Assembly (NCBI GenBank): GCA_937919825.1
Contig: CALFPA010000024.1
Coordinates: 1 to 57,449, forward strand
Reading direction: 5' to 3'
Length of the DNA stretch: 57,449 bases
From: an uncultured Spartobacteria bacterium
Lineage (GTDB): Bacteria; Verrucomicrobiota; Verrucomicrobiia; Chthoniobacterales; Terrimicrobiaceae
Part shown: one piece after another, positions 45,152 to 54,882 of the stretch
Numbering within the stretch: the first letter of the stretch is position 1
Layout: every line of letters begins with the position of its first letter
Notes under the pieces: generated by a model
The model's input: only the letters and a program-made list of their open reading frames with translations
The model's database searches: none
What the model was told of the DNA's origin: nothing
Translations under genes and position numbers: made by a program

Positions 45152-46573
45152 TCAGCCTTTGTTGATTACAAGGCTGCGCGGCTCGGTCATTTCCTCCATC
45201 GCGTAACGAACTCCCTCGCGGCCGGCGCCGCTTTCCTTGACGCCGCCGTAAGGCATGTTTTCCACGCGAAAGGTCGGGACTTGGTTGATCATCACGCCGC
45301 CGACCTCGAGCTCCTCGAAGGCTTGAAGCGCCTTGGAGAGGTTGTTCGAAAAGATCCCGGCCTGGAGTCCGAAATGGGAATCGTTCACCAGCGCGAGCGC
45401 CTCGGCAAAAGTGTCGTAAGGCTGCAGCACGGCGAGCGGCGCGAACGCCTCCTCGCACAAAACCACGCTCCCCGCCGGCACATTTCCAAGCAAGACCGGG
45501 CCGAGTAGCGAGCGGCCCTCAGTAACCAGTGGCGTGAGCATTTCCGCACCAGCGGCGGTTGCGGCATTGATCCAGCCAAGGACTTTTTCGCGCGCTCCCG
45601 GCGTGATCATTGGGCCGACCAAAGTCTCGCTTTTCGCGGGATCACCAGCGGAAACTTTCTCTTTGATGTGAGAAACCAAAGCCTCGCGGAAGTCGGCGAA
45701 AATCTCACCGCTCACGAGGATTCGCTGAACGCTGATGCACGACTGTCCGGCATAGCCGAACGCGCCGCTCGCAATCTTTGGAATCGCAGCCCGCCAGTCG
45801 CCATCGGGCTCAACAATGACAGCGGCATTTCCTCCCAACTCCAGCGCGACTTTCATTTTCGCAGCGCGGCTCTTGAGTTGCCAACCCACCTCGGCACTGC
45901 CGGTGAAGCTCAGCATTTTGATGCGTGGATCGGTGAGCAGTCCCGCGACGAGCGAATGGTCAAAAGGGAGGATTTGGATTTGGCCGGCAGGAACGCCCGC
46001 TTCGTCCAAAACCTCGGCCAGCAACAGCGCCGTGAGCGGCGTGCGCGGGGAGGGTTTGAGCACCATCGTGTTTCCTGTGGCAAGGCACGGGGCGACTTTG
46101 TGGGCAACGAGGTTCAGCGGAAAATTGAACGGCGTAATGCCGAGGATCACGCCGATGGGAAACCGGCGAACCATGCCGAGATGCCCCGCGCCGGGCTTGC
46201 TGGCTTCCATGTTGATCGCATGGCCGTCATCGGTGAGCGCAAGCGCGGCGGCAAATTGAAAGGTCAACCGCGCGCGGTCCACTTCCGCCTCGGCAAAAGT
46301 CACAGGCTTACCGGCCTCGGCGACGATCACATCGAAAAATTCCTGCCGTCGCCTTGCGAGGATTTGGCAGATCGCCTGAAGTTTTTCGGCGCGCTCGTAT
46401 GCCGGAATTTTCCTGGTTTTCTGAAACGCCGCATGGGCTCCAGCCACGGCCGATTCGACATCTGCTAGCGAGGCCATGGAAACCTCGCCGAGCTTTTCGC
46501 CCGACCATGGGTTGTGAACAGGCTCCGAGGTTTTGGTCTCCACCCAATGACCATCGAGATAGAAAGGTTTCAT
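45152..46573 (-). CDS. NAD(P)-dependent aldehyde dehydrogenase
   Basis: Protein of 473 residues of the aldehyde dehydrogenase superfamily. Catalytic Cys279 (GYAGQSCISVQR), general base Glu245 (ALELGGN) and Asn150 (ITPFNFPLN) are all present, plus the cofactor motif LSFTGSAEVG. The ATG shares one base with the stop of the upstream gene (TGATG), so the two are coupled. With a saccharopine-dehydrogenase-like partner, oxidation of aminoadipate semialdehyde to 2-aminoadipate in lysine breakdown is a reasonable guess. The substrate cannot be read directly, and lactaldehyde-type activity is an alternative. Confidence 0.9.
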   Translation of the reverse strand: MKPFYLDGHWVETKTSEPVHNPWSGEKLGEVSMASLADVESAVAGAHAAFQKTRKIPAYERAEKLQAICQILARRRQEFFDVIVAEAGKPVTFAEAEVDRARLTFQFAAALALTDDGHAINMEASKPGAGHLGMVRRFPIGVILGITPFNFPLNLVAHKVAPCLATGNTMVLKPSPRTPLTALLLAEVLDEAGVPAGQIQILPFDHSLVAGLLTDPRIKMLSFTGSAEVGWQLKSRAAKMKVALELGGNAAVIVEPDGDWRAAIPKIASGAFGYAGQSCISVQRILVSGEIFADFREALVSHIKEKVSAGDPAKSETLVGPMITPGAREKVLGWINAATAAGAEMLTPLVTEGRSLLGPVLLGNVPAGSVVLCEEAFAPLAVLQPYDTFAEALALVNDSHFGLQAGIFSNNLSKALQAFEELEVGGVMINQVPTFRVENMPYGGVKESGAGREGVRYAMEEMTEPRSLVINKG

Positions 46574-47799
46574 CAGATCCGCTCGACCTCGCGCTTTTCA
46601 ACAAATGTCGGCAAGCCCTCGCGTGAGAAACACGACATCAACTCCTCGGGATCCAGCGCCTCGGGCATCATCACGCCGCGCTCGGGGATTTTTCCCGTGG
46701 CCAAAAGCCGCGCGGTGATCGCAGGCGGGATGCCGGTTTGCACGAGCGTGAGCGAGTAGCCGTATTTCTCGTAGGTGTCGCGGTGGCTATCCATCGAGTA
46801 GACGAAATACTCCACGCGTTTGCGGTCCTTGGTGCCGCGCACCTCGGTGCCGACGCACGAGTAGCCATCGACCGTCGCGCCAAGCTGGGCGGGCTTCGGC
46901 AGGTGGGCGCTTGCGACGCGCACCGGCGAGACCTCCACGCCGTCGACCTTCACTTTCTTCCAGGTATCGAGGTTCAAAAGTTGCAGCGTCTTCGAGATAT
47001 TTACCACCTTGTCGGGAACGCTGTATTTGAAGACCGAGTAGTGGACGCCTTTCTCCACGAATGGCGGGTAGATGCCCAGGCTGACGCCTTCCTCGTGCGC
47101 GACGGCGTAGGTTTTTTGCAGCCCAATCGGCTCGGGAAAACGCACCCACTCGACCTCGGTTTCCAGCGGTTTGCCACTCACCACGCGGCCGTCTTTCACA
47201 AAATACGGCGGCGCTCCCAACTCCTCGAAAAATGTCTCTGGCGAAAATAACACCGCAAACCGGTAGCCGCGCACCTCGGCGTTGTCGGCGTCGAGCACGC
47301 GAATGCTCGAGGCGGTGTCGAGTCGGTCCATGGCCCAACGCGCATAAACATTCACCGCGCCGGGGTCCATGCCCATGCAGAGGATGCCTGCGATGCCGCG
47401 GTCGATGTAGGCTTGGTTGAATTTTTCGATCTCCGCCTCGAACGAATTCTTGCCCGGCTTTTTCACGCCCGGCGCGGAATAAATGTCAGCCGCCATGTCG
47501 ATGTAGTGGGAACCCGCACGGAGGCACGCTTCCATCACCGAGTGGTTCGTGAGGCACACGCAGGCATTGCAGGTCACATCGATGCGGTGCTCCTTCATGA
47601 GCGCAGCCAATTCATCGGTCTGCATGGCGTTCGCTTGCACAACGACGAACCGGCTTTTCGGCGTCTTTGCCGCGAGTTGATTCGCAAAAACCGGATCCAT
47701 GTCCGCCAGCACGATCCGCTCGAAGCAATCGTATCCGTGCAATTTCTGGCCGATGACCGAACCCACGCCGCCGATGCCGATGACCATTGCGTTTGCCAT
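46573..47799 (-). CDS. Saccharopine dehydrogenase family protein, lysine 6-dehydrogenase-like
   Basis: NAD(P)-binding protein of 408 residues. The Rossmann motif is AMVIGIGGVGSVIGQKLHG; CNACVCLTNHSVMEACLRAGSHYIDMAAD and GMDPGAVNVYARWA are typical of the saccharopine reductase fold. The C-terminal domain has LFSPETFFEEL and TGIPPAITARLLATGK. Family members act in lysine metabolism (lysine 6-dehydrogenase, lysine-ketoglutarate reductase) or make carboxynorspermidine. The fused aldehyde dehydrogenase reading frame order favours the lysine route; the polyamine role stays possible. Confidence 0.85.
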   Translation of the reverse strand: MANAMVIGIGGVGSVIGQKLHGYDCFERIVLADMDPVFANQLAAKTPKSRFVVVQANAMQTDELAALMKEHRIDVTCNACVCLTNHSVMEACLRAGSHYIDMAADIYSAPGVKKPGKNSFEAEIEKFNQAYIDRGIAGILCMGMDPGAVNVYARWAMDRLDTASSIRVLDADNAEVRGYRFAVLFSPETFFEELGAPPYFVKDGRVVSGKPLETEVEWVRFPEPIGLQKTYAVAHEEGVSLGIYPPFVEKGVHYSVFKYSVPDKVVNISKTLQLLNLDTWKKVKVDGVEVSPVRVASAHLPKPAQLGATVDGYSCVGTEVRGTKDRKRVEYFVYSMDSHRDTYEKYGYSLTLVQTGIPPAITARLLATGKIPERGVMMPEALDPEELMSCFSREGLPTFVEKREVERI

Positions 47800-47864
47800 A
47801 AAAAATTGCGGACTCCCGCTAGGAAAACGCTAGACCAGCCCTGCGAAGCTGGCAAGCGGGGTGG

Positions 47865-48437
47865 TTACTTGTCCCTGAGTTTGCGAAGTTTCGGGTCGAT
47901 CACCCCGCGCACATAGGGGTGTCCGGGATTCCTCTCGCTGAAATCCTGATGGTAGTCCTCGGCGGGGAAAAACTCGGTGAAATCCACGATCTCCGTGACG
48001 ATGGGATTGCTGAATTTCGACTGCGCGGAGGCCTTCAATTTTTCCGCCGCTTCGCGCTGGGCGGCACTCTGCGCGATGATGATCGAGCGGTATTGCGTGC
48101 CCTCGTCGGCACCTTGGCGATTGAGCGTGGTCGGATCGTGAGCATCCCAGAAAAGCTCGATGATTTTTTCGTAGGAAATGACCGCCGGATCGTAAGCGAT
48201 CTCGACGACTTCGGCGTGACCCGAGTTTCCCGTGCATACCTCCTCGTATGTCGGATTGGCTTTTTTCCCAGCTGCGTAGCCGCTCAGCACCGATTTGATT
48301 CCGGGTTGGCTTTGATAAACCGCCTCAACACACCAAAAGCACCCACCGCCCAACACTGCGCGTTCTTCGTTCATAGCTTCAGCAAAACACAATCCAGACG
48401 CCAAAACCAGCCATGCCGCAAAGACACGCCCTGTCAT
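47865..48437 (-). CDS. msrA: Peptide methionine sulfoxide reductase MsrA, exported
   Basis: Repairs methionine S-sulfoxide in proteins. The protein has 190 residues. A signal peptide (MTGRVFAAWLVLASGLCFA) sends it to the periplasm. The catalytic Cys33 is in GGGCFWCVEAVYQ; GYAAGKKANPTYEEVCTGNSGHAEVVEIAYDP and EFFPAEDYHQDF are family blocks. Its start overlaps the stop of the preceding small gene by four bases. Confidence 0.95.
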   Translation of the reverse strand: MTGRVFAAWLVLASGLCFAEAMNEERAVLGGGCFWCVEAVYQSQPGIKSVLSGYAAGKKANPTYEEVCTGNSGHAEVVEIAYDPAVISYEKIIELFWDAHDPTTLNRQGADEGTQYRSIIIAQSAAQREAAEKLKASAQSKFSNPIVTEIVDFTEFFPAEDYHQDFSERNPGHPYVRGVIDPKLRKLRDK

Positions 48438-48751
48438 TTTCCCCAGCCCTCGGAAAGCATCGCCAAATCCTCCGCCACGCCCTGCAGTTTTTTCAGATCC
48501 TTGAGTCGGCCTTTCTCAAGATTCACTTTGTGGCCGCGAAGGATCGTCAGCATGTCTCGCAAATCACGCCCTCGACCCGAAGGCACCTTTTTTGATGCCG
48601 CGAGTGCCGTGACTTTCGCACCCACTGCATCCAGGTTCTCATCCATCCGGGCCGCGCAGGAATCCAGCGCTTGTCGAAACGAACGGCGGAAAGTCTTGAT
48701 CTCGTCGAGAACAGCCTTCGTGGGCAGGGAGTCGGCCTCTTGGGTTTTCAT
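48434..48751 (-). CDS. Small helical protein of unknown function upstream of msrA
   Basis: Protein of 105 residues, almost entirely helical and charged (KTFRRSFRQALDSCAARMDENL, RDLRDMLTILRGHKVNLEKGR). No signal peptide, no recognised domain. The start at 48751 (MKTQEADSLPTKAV) is chosen because the longer frame runs antisense through the cytidine deaminase gene. The ATGA overlap with msrA supports the stop and a two-gene operon. Confidence 0.6.
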   Translation of the reverse strand: MKTQEADSLPTKAVLDEIKTFRRSFRQALDSCAARMDENLDAVGAKVTALAASKKVPSGRGRDLRDMLTILRGHKVNLEKGRLKDLKKLQGVAEDLAMLSEGWGK

Positions 48752-48838
48752 CTTCGCCCCAATTAGCACGCCTAAGGTCTTTCCGCAAACGGAGGAAAAA
48801 AATCGACGGCGCGACCGACCGGCGCGATTTTGCTTCGT

Positions 48839-49234
48839 ATGGACACCATCGCTCTTGTTGAGTCCGCCAAAGCAGCGCGCGCATTGGCCCACGCGCCGTA
48901 TTCGAATTTCCCGGTTGGCGCCGCGCTCGAGTGTTCCGATGGCACGGTTTTCACCGGCTGCAATGTCGAAAATCTCAGCTTCGGCCTGACGATGTGCGCC
49001 GAGCGCGTGGCCGTGGGAAATGCAGTATCTGCTGGCCGGCGCGATTTCCGACGTATTGCCATTGCGGCCGATACCGATGCTCCGATCAGCCCGTGCGGCG
49101 CTTGCCGCCAAGTCCTCGCGGAGTTCCACCCCTCCCTGCAAATCCTCTCCGCAAATCTCAAAGGCCAGATCGAAGAATTCTCGCTCACTGATCTCCTACC
49201 GCGCGCTTCGACGGGCATCCTGAACCGCCCTTGA
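48839..49234 (+). CDS. cdd: Cytidine deaminase
   Basis: Zinc enzyme that converts cytidine or deoxycytidine to uridine forms for salvage. The protein has 131 residues, the homotetramer type. Zinc site: [11 protein letters not shown] (Cys and catalytic Glu) and [14 protein letters not shown] (two Cys). [23 protein letters not shown] is the substrate loop. The ATG at 48839 is preferred to an upstream TTG. The stop overlaps the TTG start of the copper ATPase (TTGA). Confidence 0.94.
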   Translation: MDTIALVESAKAARALAHAPYSNFPVGAALECSDGTVFTGCNVENLSFGLTMCAERVAVGNAVSAGRRDFRRIAIAADTDAPISPCGACRQVLAEFHPSLQILSANLKGQIEEFSLTDLLPRASTGILNRP

Positions 49235-51321
49235 AAAACAAACCCTCCTGCTGCCACGGAGCGGAAAAACCCACTCCCGCCTCGTCGGCGAAGTTTTTCT
49301 GTCCGATGTGCCCCGGCGTAGTGAGCGATTCACCCGCAAATTGCCCGAAGTGCGGGATGCCGCTGGAACGAAATCCACTTTTCGCCGAGGAAACTCCCGA
49401 CCCGCTCTTGCGCAACTTCACGCGCCGCTTTGCGGTCAGCCTGGTTTTTACGATCCCACTTTTTGTTTTAGCGATGGCGCACATGGTTCCCGGTTTGGCT
49501 CATGTGCATTGGCTGGATAGCGAGGTGGCGAGGTTCGCCCAATTTCTCCTCAGCCTGCCAGTCGTTCTCTGGTGTGGCGCACCACTCTGGAAAGCCGGGT
49601 TCCAATCGATCCGCCGCCTGTCGCCAAACATGTTCACGCTCGTTCTGATTGGAGTGGGTGCGGCGTGGATCTTTAGCGTCGTGGCAGTTTTTGCCCCGGG
49701 AGAAAAGCCAGCCCTCTATTTCGAAGCCGCGGCCGTCATCACCGTCCTCGTCCTCCTCGGCCAAATCCTCGAACTCCGCGCCCGCGAAAAAACCGCCGGA
49801 GCCATCAAATCCCTCCTCGCCCTCTCGCCAAAGACTGCCCGCCTTATCGATGCCGGCACCGAGCGCGACATTCCCCTCACGGAAGTGAAACCCGGTGATC
49901 TGCTTCGCGTGAGGCCCGGCGAGAAAATCCCCGTGGATGGAATCCTCGCCGAAGGCTCAAGCTCGATCGACGAATCGATGCTCACCGGGGAGGCTTTTCC
50001 TGTTGAAAAAAACACCGGCGCCCAAGTTACCGGCGGAACCCTCAACACCACCGGCTCGTTTGTTATGCGCGCCGAGCACACCGGCTCCGAAACCGTTCTG
50101 GCCCGCATCATCGCGCTCGTTAGCGAGTCCCAACGCAGCCGCGCACCGGTCCAAAACCTCGCCGACAAAGTCTCGGCCTGGTTCGTGCCCGCCGTGCTTG
50201 GCATTTCCTTGCTCACATTCGCCGCGTGGATGGTGTTCGACCAAAATCTCCCGCTTGCGCTCACGAATGCCGTCTCGGTTCTCATCATCGCTTGCCCGTG
50301 CGCTCTGGGCCTCGCCACGCCCATGAGCGTGATGGTGGGGATGGGCCGCGGCGCCTCGCTCGGCATCCTTTTCCGCAATGCCGCCGTGATGCAAAACCTC
50401 GCCCGCCTCGACATCCTCGCGGTGGACAAAACCGGCACGCTCACCGAGGGGAAACCCCGTCTCGTTCGCTGCGTTCCGGCGGGAGGTTTTGGCGAAGACG
50501 AGCTTTTGACTGCAGCCGCCAGTCTGGAATCCGCGAGCGAGCATCCACTCGCCCGCGCGGTGGTGAATGCCGCCACAGACCGGAAGCTCGCACCAAAACC
50601 TCCCTCGAATGTTCAAACCAAAACCTCCCTCGGGATAACCGGCACGGTCGATGGACGCACAGTCGCCGTCGGGAAAATCGAGTTCCTGCAAAACCTCGGC
50701 ATCCCGTGCCCAACCCTCCCCGAATCGAATGCCACGGCGCTTGCGGTTGGTATCGAGGGGCGCTTCGCAGGTTTTTTGGAGGTTGCGGATTCGATCAAAT
50801 CCTCGACACCCGAGGCCATTCATGAACTCCGCGCGATGGGTGTGCGGCTTGTTTTGCTTACAGGCGACCACCCGCGCGTTGCCAATGCCGTGGCCACGCC
50901 CCTCGGCATCGATGAGGTCCACGCGAATATCACGCCCGAGGAAAAACACCGCCTCGTCGCGGGTCTAAAATCCCCCGGCCGCATCGTGGGCATGGCGGGC
51001 GATGGCATCAACGACGCCCCGGCTCTTGCCGCTGCAGATGTCGGAATCGCGATGGGCAGCGGCACCGACATCGCCATCGAGAGCGCCGGCGTTACGCTTG
51101 TTAAAGGCGACCTCCGTGCCATCACCCGCGCGGTGAAACTCTCCCGCGCCATGATGCGAAACATCCGCCAAAACCTCGCCTTTGCCTTTGCCTACAACGC
51201 GCTCGGCATTCCACTCGCCGCCACCGGGCTCCTCCACCCCATGATCGCCGCCTTGGCCATGAGCCTTAGCTCGGTTTCTGTGATCACCAACGCCCTCCGC
51301 CTTCGGAGCGTCCGCCTATGA
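49231..51321 (+). CDS. copA: Copper/silver-exporting P1B-type ATPase
   Basis: Inner-membrane ATPase that exports Cu(I) or Ag(I). The protein has 696 residues with a TTG start that overlaps the cdd stop. Instead of an HMA domain it has a Cys-rich N-terminus (CCHG, then [25 protein letters not shown]). The metal-binding CPC is in [14 protein letters not shown] (about residue 355). The phosphorylated Asp is in [13 protein letters not shown] (about 399); SEHPLARAV and [24 protein letters not shown] complete the catalytic domains. The 3' membrane pair is [23 protein letters not shown]. No copper regulator or chaperone gene is adjacent. Confidence 0.93.
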   Translation: MKNKPSCCHGAEKPTPASSAKFFCPMCPGVVSDSPANCPKCGMPLERNPLFAEETPDPLLRNFTRRFAVSLVFTIPLFVLAMAHMVPGLAHVHWLDSEVARFAQFLLSLPVVLWCGAPLWKAGFQSIRRLSPNMFTLVLIGVGAAWIFSVVAVFAPGEKPALYFEAAAVITVLVLLGQILELRAREKTAGAIKSLLALSPKTARLIDAGTERDIPLTEVKPGDLLRVRPGEKIPVDGILAEGSSSIDESMLTGEAFPVEKNTGAQVTGGTLNTTGSFVMRAEHTGSETVLARIIALVSESQRSRAPVQNLADKVSAWFVPAVLGISLLTFAAWMVFDQNLPLALTNAVSVLIIACPCALGLATPMSVMVGMGRGASLGILFRNAAVMQNLARLDILAVDKTGTLTEGKPRLVRCVPAGGFGEDELLTAAASLESASEHPLARAVVNAATDRKLAPKPPSNVQTKTSLGITGTVDGRTVAVGKIEFLQNLGIPCPTLPESNATALAVGIEGRFAGFLEVADSIKSSTPEAIHELRAMGVRLVLLTGDHPRVANAVATPLGIDEVHANITPEEKHRLVAGLKSPGRIVGMAGDGINDAPALAAADVGIAMGSGTDIAIESAGVTLVKGDLRAITRAVKLSRAMMRNIRQNLAFAFAYNALGIPLAATGLLHPMIAALAMSLSSVSVITNALRLRSVRL

Positions 51322-51351
51322 TCGAAGTATCCGAATTGCCACCGAACGCCC

Positions 51352-51427
51352 AGGAGGGACCTGCTTGTCAGGTCCGGAGCGGTGTGTTTGCGAAAGCCAC
51401 CTCGGTCCTGACAAGCAGGACCCTCCT
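51352..51427. repeat. 76-bp AGGAGGG palindromic element, copy 2
   Basis: Arms at 51352-51375 and 51404-51427, with CCTGCTTGTCAGG and CCTGACAAGCAGG as inner parts, surround the same TTGCGAAAGCC loop as copy 1 at 17841. Pairing is nearly perfect in this copy. It lies between copA and the flavoprotein gene. Confidence 0.85.
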
Positions 51428-51463
51428 CGCGAAGCGTAATGGCAGGCTTCTCGTTGATTTCCT

Positions 51464-52684
51464 ATGACCGGCCCCAAAACAATCCTCGTGGTCGGCGGTG
51501 GCGCAGCGGGTTTTTTTGGAGCCATCGCCGCAGCCGAGGCCGATCCGCGCACCAGCGTGACCATTTTAGAAAAAACCCGCCATGTCCTCGCGAAGGTTCG
51601 CATCTCGGGCGGCGGACGCTGCAATGTCACCCACGCTTGCTTCGACCCGCGCGAGCTTTCTCAACGCTACCCGCGCGGCGGCCGCGCTCTCATCGGACCG
51701 TTCACTCGCTTCGGCCCGCGCGAGACGATCGAGTGGTTCCGCCTGCGCGGCGTGAACCTGAAAACCGAGGCTGATGGACGGATGTTTCCCGTTACTGATT
51801 CCTCACAATCGATCATCGATTGCCTTACAGACTCTGCCACAAACGCCGGAGTTCGCATCCTCACCCAGACTGGCGTTGAGACGATTTCGCGCTCTGACGA
51901 TGGGAGCTTTTCGGTCACCCTGACCACCGGCGAAATCCTCGCGTGTGACCGCATTCTTTGGGCCGCCGGTGGATGTCGTGCCGAGAATCATCCGCTGGTT
52001 CCCCTCGGCCACAAACTCGTCCCGCCCGTGCCCTCGCTGTTTACCTTCCACATCGACTCTCCGTGGCTGCGCGAACTGCCGGGAGTTTCCGTCGAACATG
52101 TCGAAGTCTCCGTGCCAAGAACCTCCCTGAAACAACGCGGCCCGCTTTTGGTGACCCACGCTGGCGTGAGCGGGCCCGCGATCCTGCGCTTGTCCGCGTG
52201 GGGCGCTCGCGAACTCCACGAGCGGGATTATCGCTTTCCGCTCCGCATCCAATGGCTCCCTGGCGAGAAACCCGAGGTTTTGGCTGAGGAAATCCAGCGC
52301 CGCCGCGAGACCCAAGGCGGGCAGACCGTCCTGCGTGCACGCTGGAATCCCCTTCCCGCGAGACTTTGGGAACAACTCGTCCTGCAGTCGGGCATCGCGC
52401 CTGAAACCAAATGGTCCCGCCTCGCCAAGCCCGACGCCCAGCGATTGGTCGCGCTCCTCACCGCCACCGAACTCCCCGTCACCGGCAAAAGCATGAACAA
52501 AGAGGAATTCGTCACCTGCGGCGGCATTCCACTGCCGGAGGTCGATTTCAAAACCATGCAAAGCCGCCTCGTTCCAGGCCTGCATCTCGCCGGCGAAGCG
52601 CTCGACATCGACGGCATCACTGGCGGCTTCAACTTTCAAGCCGCCTGGACCACCGCTTGGACTGCCGGCCAAAACCTCGCTTAG
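51464..52684 (+). CDS. HI0933-family FAD-dependent oxidoreductase (YhiN-like)
   Basis: Flavoprotein of 406 residues of the HI0933/BaiN group. The FAD-binding motif is ILVVGGGAAGFFGAIAAAE; KVRISGGGRCNVTHA is the family signature, followed by RILWAAGGCR. A middle domain with GPLLVTHAGVSGPAILRLS and a C-terminal return to the FAD domain (TCGGIPLPEVDFKTMQS, LHLAGEALDIDGITGGFNFQAAW) follow. The biological reaction of most members is unknown. The gene follows a palindromic repeat and ends 35 bases before a convergent gene. Confidence 0.93.
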   Translation: MTGPKTILVVGGGAAGFFGAIAAAEADPRTSVTILEKTRHVLAKVRISGGGRCNVTHACFDPRELSQRYPRGGRALIGPFTRFGPRETIEWFRLRGVNLKTEADGRMFPVTDSSQSIIDCLTDSATNAGVRILTQTGVETISRSDDGSFSVTLTTGEILACDRILWAAGGCRAENHPLVPLGHKLVPPVPSLFTFHIDSPWLRELPGVSVEHVEVSVPRTSLKQRGPLLVTHAGVSGPAILRLSAWGARELHERDYRFPLRIQWLPGEKPEVLAEEIQRRRETQGGQTVLRARWNPLPARLWEQLVLQSGIAPETKWSRLAKPDAQRLVALLTATELPVTGKSMNKEEFVTCGGIPLPEVDFKTMQSRLVPGLHLAGEALDIDGITGGFNFQAAWTTAWTAGQNLA

Positions 52685-52719
52685 GGCTTCCTGAGGTTAC
52701 GCCAAAAAACGGGTCGCTT

Positions 52720-53361
52720 TTATTCCGCCGGAATTGGCTCGGGAGGGGCGGGGGGAGTTTTTTGTTGGAGAACATCGGCTAGGGATGGGTCGGCGGTGAG
52801 CATGGCATTGCGCATGGCCTCGCGGAATTCTTTCCCGGCGGCGGCTCGTTCTTCGGGGGTGGTGGCGGATTTGAGTTTCGCTTCGGCGGATTGCACGGCG
52901 GGGGCTTGCTTGGCGATCTCGCGGGCTTTTTCCATCCGGTCGCGTTGCTCGGGCGGGAGCGGGGGTTTGGAGGCTTCGCCTTTGTCTTTTTGTTTTTTTG
53001 GACGATCCCCGTCGTTTTTTTTGCGTTCCTCGAACTGCTTTTTGCGGCTTTCGAAAAAGTCCCCGACCTGTTTGGCGAGTTCGGGGTCGCGATTCATCAT
53101 GGCCTCCCGCATGGCCTCGCGGAATTCCTTGCCGGCTTGCTCGGCTTTTTCCTTCAGGGATTTCATCTCGGGGTCCTGAAGCAGTTCGTCGCGTGCGGCT
53201 TTGAATTTTTCTTTCATCTCCTCGGGCATGCCTTTCGAGAATTTGTCGCGCCATTTTCCGCCGGGCTTGTCGCCTGGAGGTGGCGGGGGATTTTGGGCTT
53301 GGGTGGTGAGGGTGGCTCCGAAGAGCGCGGCGGCGAGAAGGAGAGGGCGGTAGGTTTTCAT
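52720..53361 (-). CDS. Secreted charged helical protein with internal duplication
   Basis: Protein of 213 residues with a signal peptide (MKTYRPLLLAAALFGATLTTQAQ). The mature part is Lys/Glu/Pro-rich. Two similar segments, one with KEFREAMREAMMNRDPELAKQV and one with KEFREAMRNAMLTADPSLADVL, show an internal duplication. The linker between them is Lys-rich. It looks periplasmic and elongated. No known domain; the function is not visible. It shares about 110 bases with glyS as upstream region (divergent). Confidence 0.68.
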   Translation of the reverse strand: MKTYRPLLLAAALFGATLTTQAQNPPPPPGDKPGGKWRDKFSKGMPEEMKEKFKAARDELLQDPEMKSLKEKAEQAGKEFREAMREAMMNRDPELAKQVGDFFESRKKQFEERKKNDGDRPKKQKDKGEASKPPLPPEQRDRMEKAREIAKQAPAVQSAEAKLKSATTPEERAAAGKEFREAMRNAMLTADPSLADVLQQKTPPAPPEPIPAE

Positions 53362-53469
53362 TTCGAGAGGTTGAACCTCTGCGGCGGAGGAAAGTTGCGG
53401 ATTTTATTTGGTGGCGAGATTGGCGCGTGGATTGACGCCCCTGCCGAGGTCGGCTTTCATTCCGCCCCT

Positions 53470-54831
53470 ATGTCGAAGGACGCCACATCCACCCGAATGG
53501 AAAAAATCGTCAGCCTCTGCAAGCGGCGCGGGTTCATTTTTCAATCCTCCGAAATCTACGGCGGCATCAATGGATTCTGGGATTACGGTCCGCTTGGGGT
53601 GGAGTTGAAGAAAAACCTGAAGGACTTCTGGTGGCGCCGCAATGTGCGCGAGCGCGATGACATGGAAGGCATGGACGGATCGATCATTATGAACCGCGCC
53701 GTGTGGAAGGCCTCGGGCCACGAGGAGACTTTCAGCGATCCGATGGTGGACTGCAAAGAGTGCCATTCGCGCAACCGCGCCGATCAGTTGCCTGAGAAAA
53801 ATGGCGAAAAATATTGCCCGAACTGCGGCAGTCGCAACCTCACCGAAGCTCGCGATTTCAATCTGATGTTCAAATCCCACGCGGGTCCGCTCGAGAGCGA
53901 CGACAACCTCGTCTACCTCCGCCCCGAGACCGCGCAGGCGATCTTCGTCAATTTCCGCAATGTCCTCGACACCTCGCGCCAAAAGCTCCCCTTCGGCATC
54001 GCGCAAATCGGGAAGGCGTTTCGCAACGAGATCAATCCTCGGAACTACATTTTCCGCTCGCGGGAGTTCGAGCAGATGGAGATCGAGTATTTCTGCCGCC
54101 CCGAGGACGGCATGCAGCTCACCGACTACTGGCTCGAGGAGCGCCTGAAATTTTACGAGGACATCGGCATTCCGCGCTCGAAGATTCACATCAAGGACAT
54201 CTCGGACGGCGAGCGCGCCTTCTACTCGAAGAAAACCTACGACCTCGAATACGAATTCCCCTTCGGCGTGAGCGAGCTGGAGGGCATCGCCTACCGCACC
54301 GACTACGACCTCGGGAAGCACATCGAGCACTCTGGCAAGCCGCTCGATTATTTCGACGAAGCCACGAAGGAACGCCTCGTGCCGCATGTCGTCGAGCCCA
54401 GCGCCGGGGTGGATCGCACCACGCTCGCGCTCCTTTGTGAGGCCTTCGACGAAGAGACGGTCACCGACGAAAAGGGAAACTCCGAGACGCGCACCGTGCT
54501 GCGTTTCCATCCCCGCATGGCTCCGATCAAGTGCGCGATCCTGCCGCTTTTAAAAAACAAGCCGCCGCTGGTCGAAAAAGCCCGCGCCGTCGCCACCGCG
54601 CTCAAGCCGTTCATGAATGTCTTCTACGACGAAGCCGGTGCGATCGGCCGCCGCTACCGCCGCCAGGACGAAGCCGGCACGCCATTCTGCGTCACGATCG
54701 ACTTCGACACGATCGGCGAAAACGGCCCTGAAAAACAGGACACCGTGACGCTCCGTCATCGCGACTCGATGGCGCAGGAGCGGATCGCCATCGCGGACCT
54801 GAAGGCTTACCTGCTGGAGCACATTCTCTAA
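53470..54831 (+). CDS. glyS: Glycyl-tRNA synthetase, alpha2 dimeric class II
   Basis: Charges tRNA-Gly with glycine. The protein has 453 residues of the single-chain dimeric type found in eukaryotes, archaea and part of bacteria, rather than the two-subunit type. It begins with KRRGFIFQSSEIYGGINGFWDYGPLG. A zinc-like insertion has CKECHSRNRADQL and YCPNCGSRNL. Motif 2 is AFRNEINPRNYIFRSREFEQMEIEYF; motif 3 is VEPSAGVDRTTLALL; the anticodon-binding domain is at the C-terminus. The start at 53470 fits family N-termini; the frame is open upstream but antisense to another gene. Gene symbol conventions vary (glyS or glyQS). Confidence 0.95.
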   Translation: MSKDATSTRMEKIVSLCKRRGFIFQSSEIYGGINGFWDYGPLGVELKKNLKDFWWRRNVRERDDMEGMDGSIIMNRAVWKASGHEETFSDPMVDCKECHSRNRADQLPEKNGEKYCPNCGSRNLTEARDFNLMFKSHAGPLESDDNLVYLRPETAQAIFVNFRNVLDTSRQKLPFGIAQIGKAFRNEINPRNYIFRSREFEQMEIEYFCRPEDGMQLTDYWLEERLKFYEDIGIPRSKIHIKDISDGERAFYSKKTYDLEYEFPFGVSELEGIAYRTDYDLGKHIEHSGKPLDYFDEATKERLVPHVVEPSAGVDRTTLALLCEAFDEETVTDEKGNSETRTVLRFHPRMAPIKCAILPLLKNKPPLVEKARAVATALKPFMNVFYDEAGAIGRRYRRQDEAGTPFCVTIDFDTIGENGPEKQDTVTLRHRDSMAQERIAIADLKAYLLEHIL

Positions 54832-54882
54832 CGGAATTTTGCCCTTCCGTTTCGAGAGAAAGGGGGCCACATTTTCCTCCGC

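Noticed and set aside
46573-47799. Carboxynorspermidine synthase, pairing with the deoxyhypusine-synthase-like gene in a polyamine pathway
   Set aside because: Possible by fold, but the genes are 40 kb apart, the local partner is an aldehyde dehydrogenase, and no decarboxylase of that pathway is in the window.
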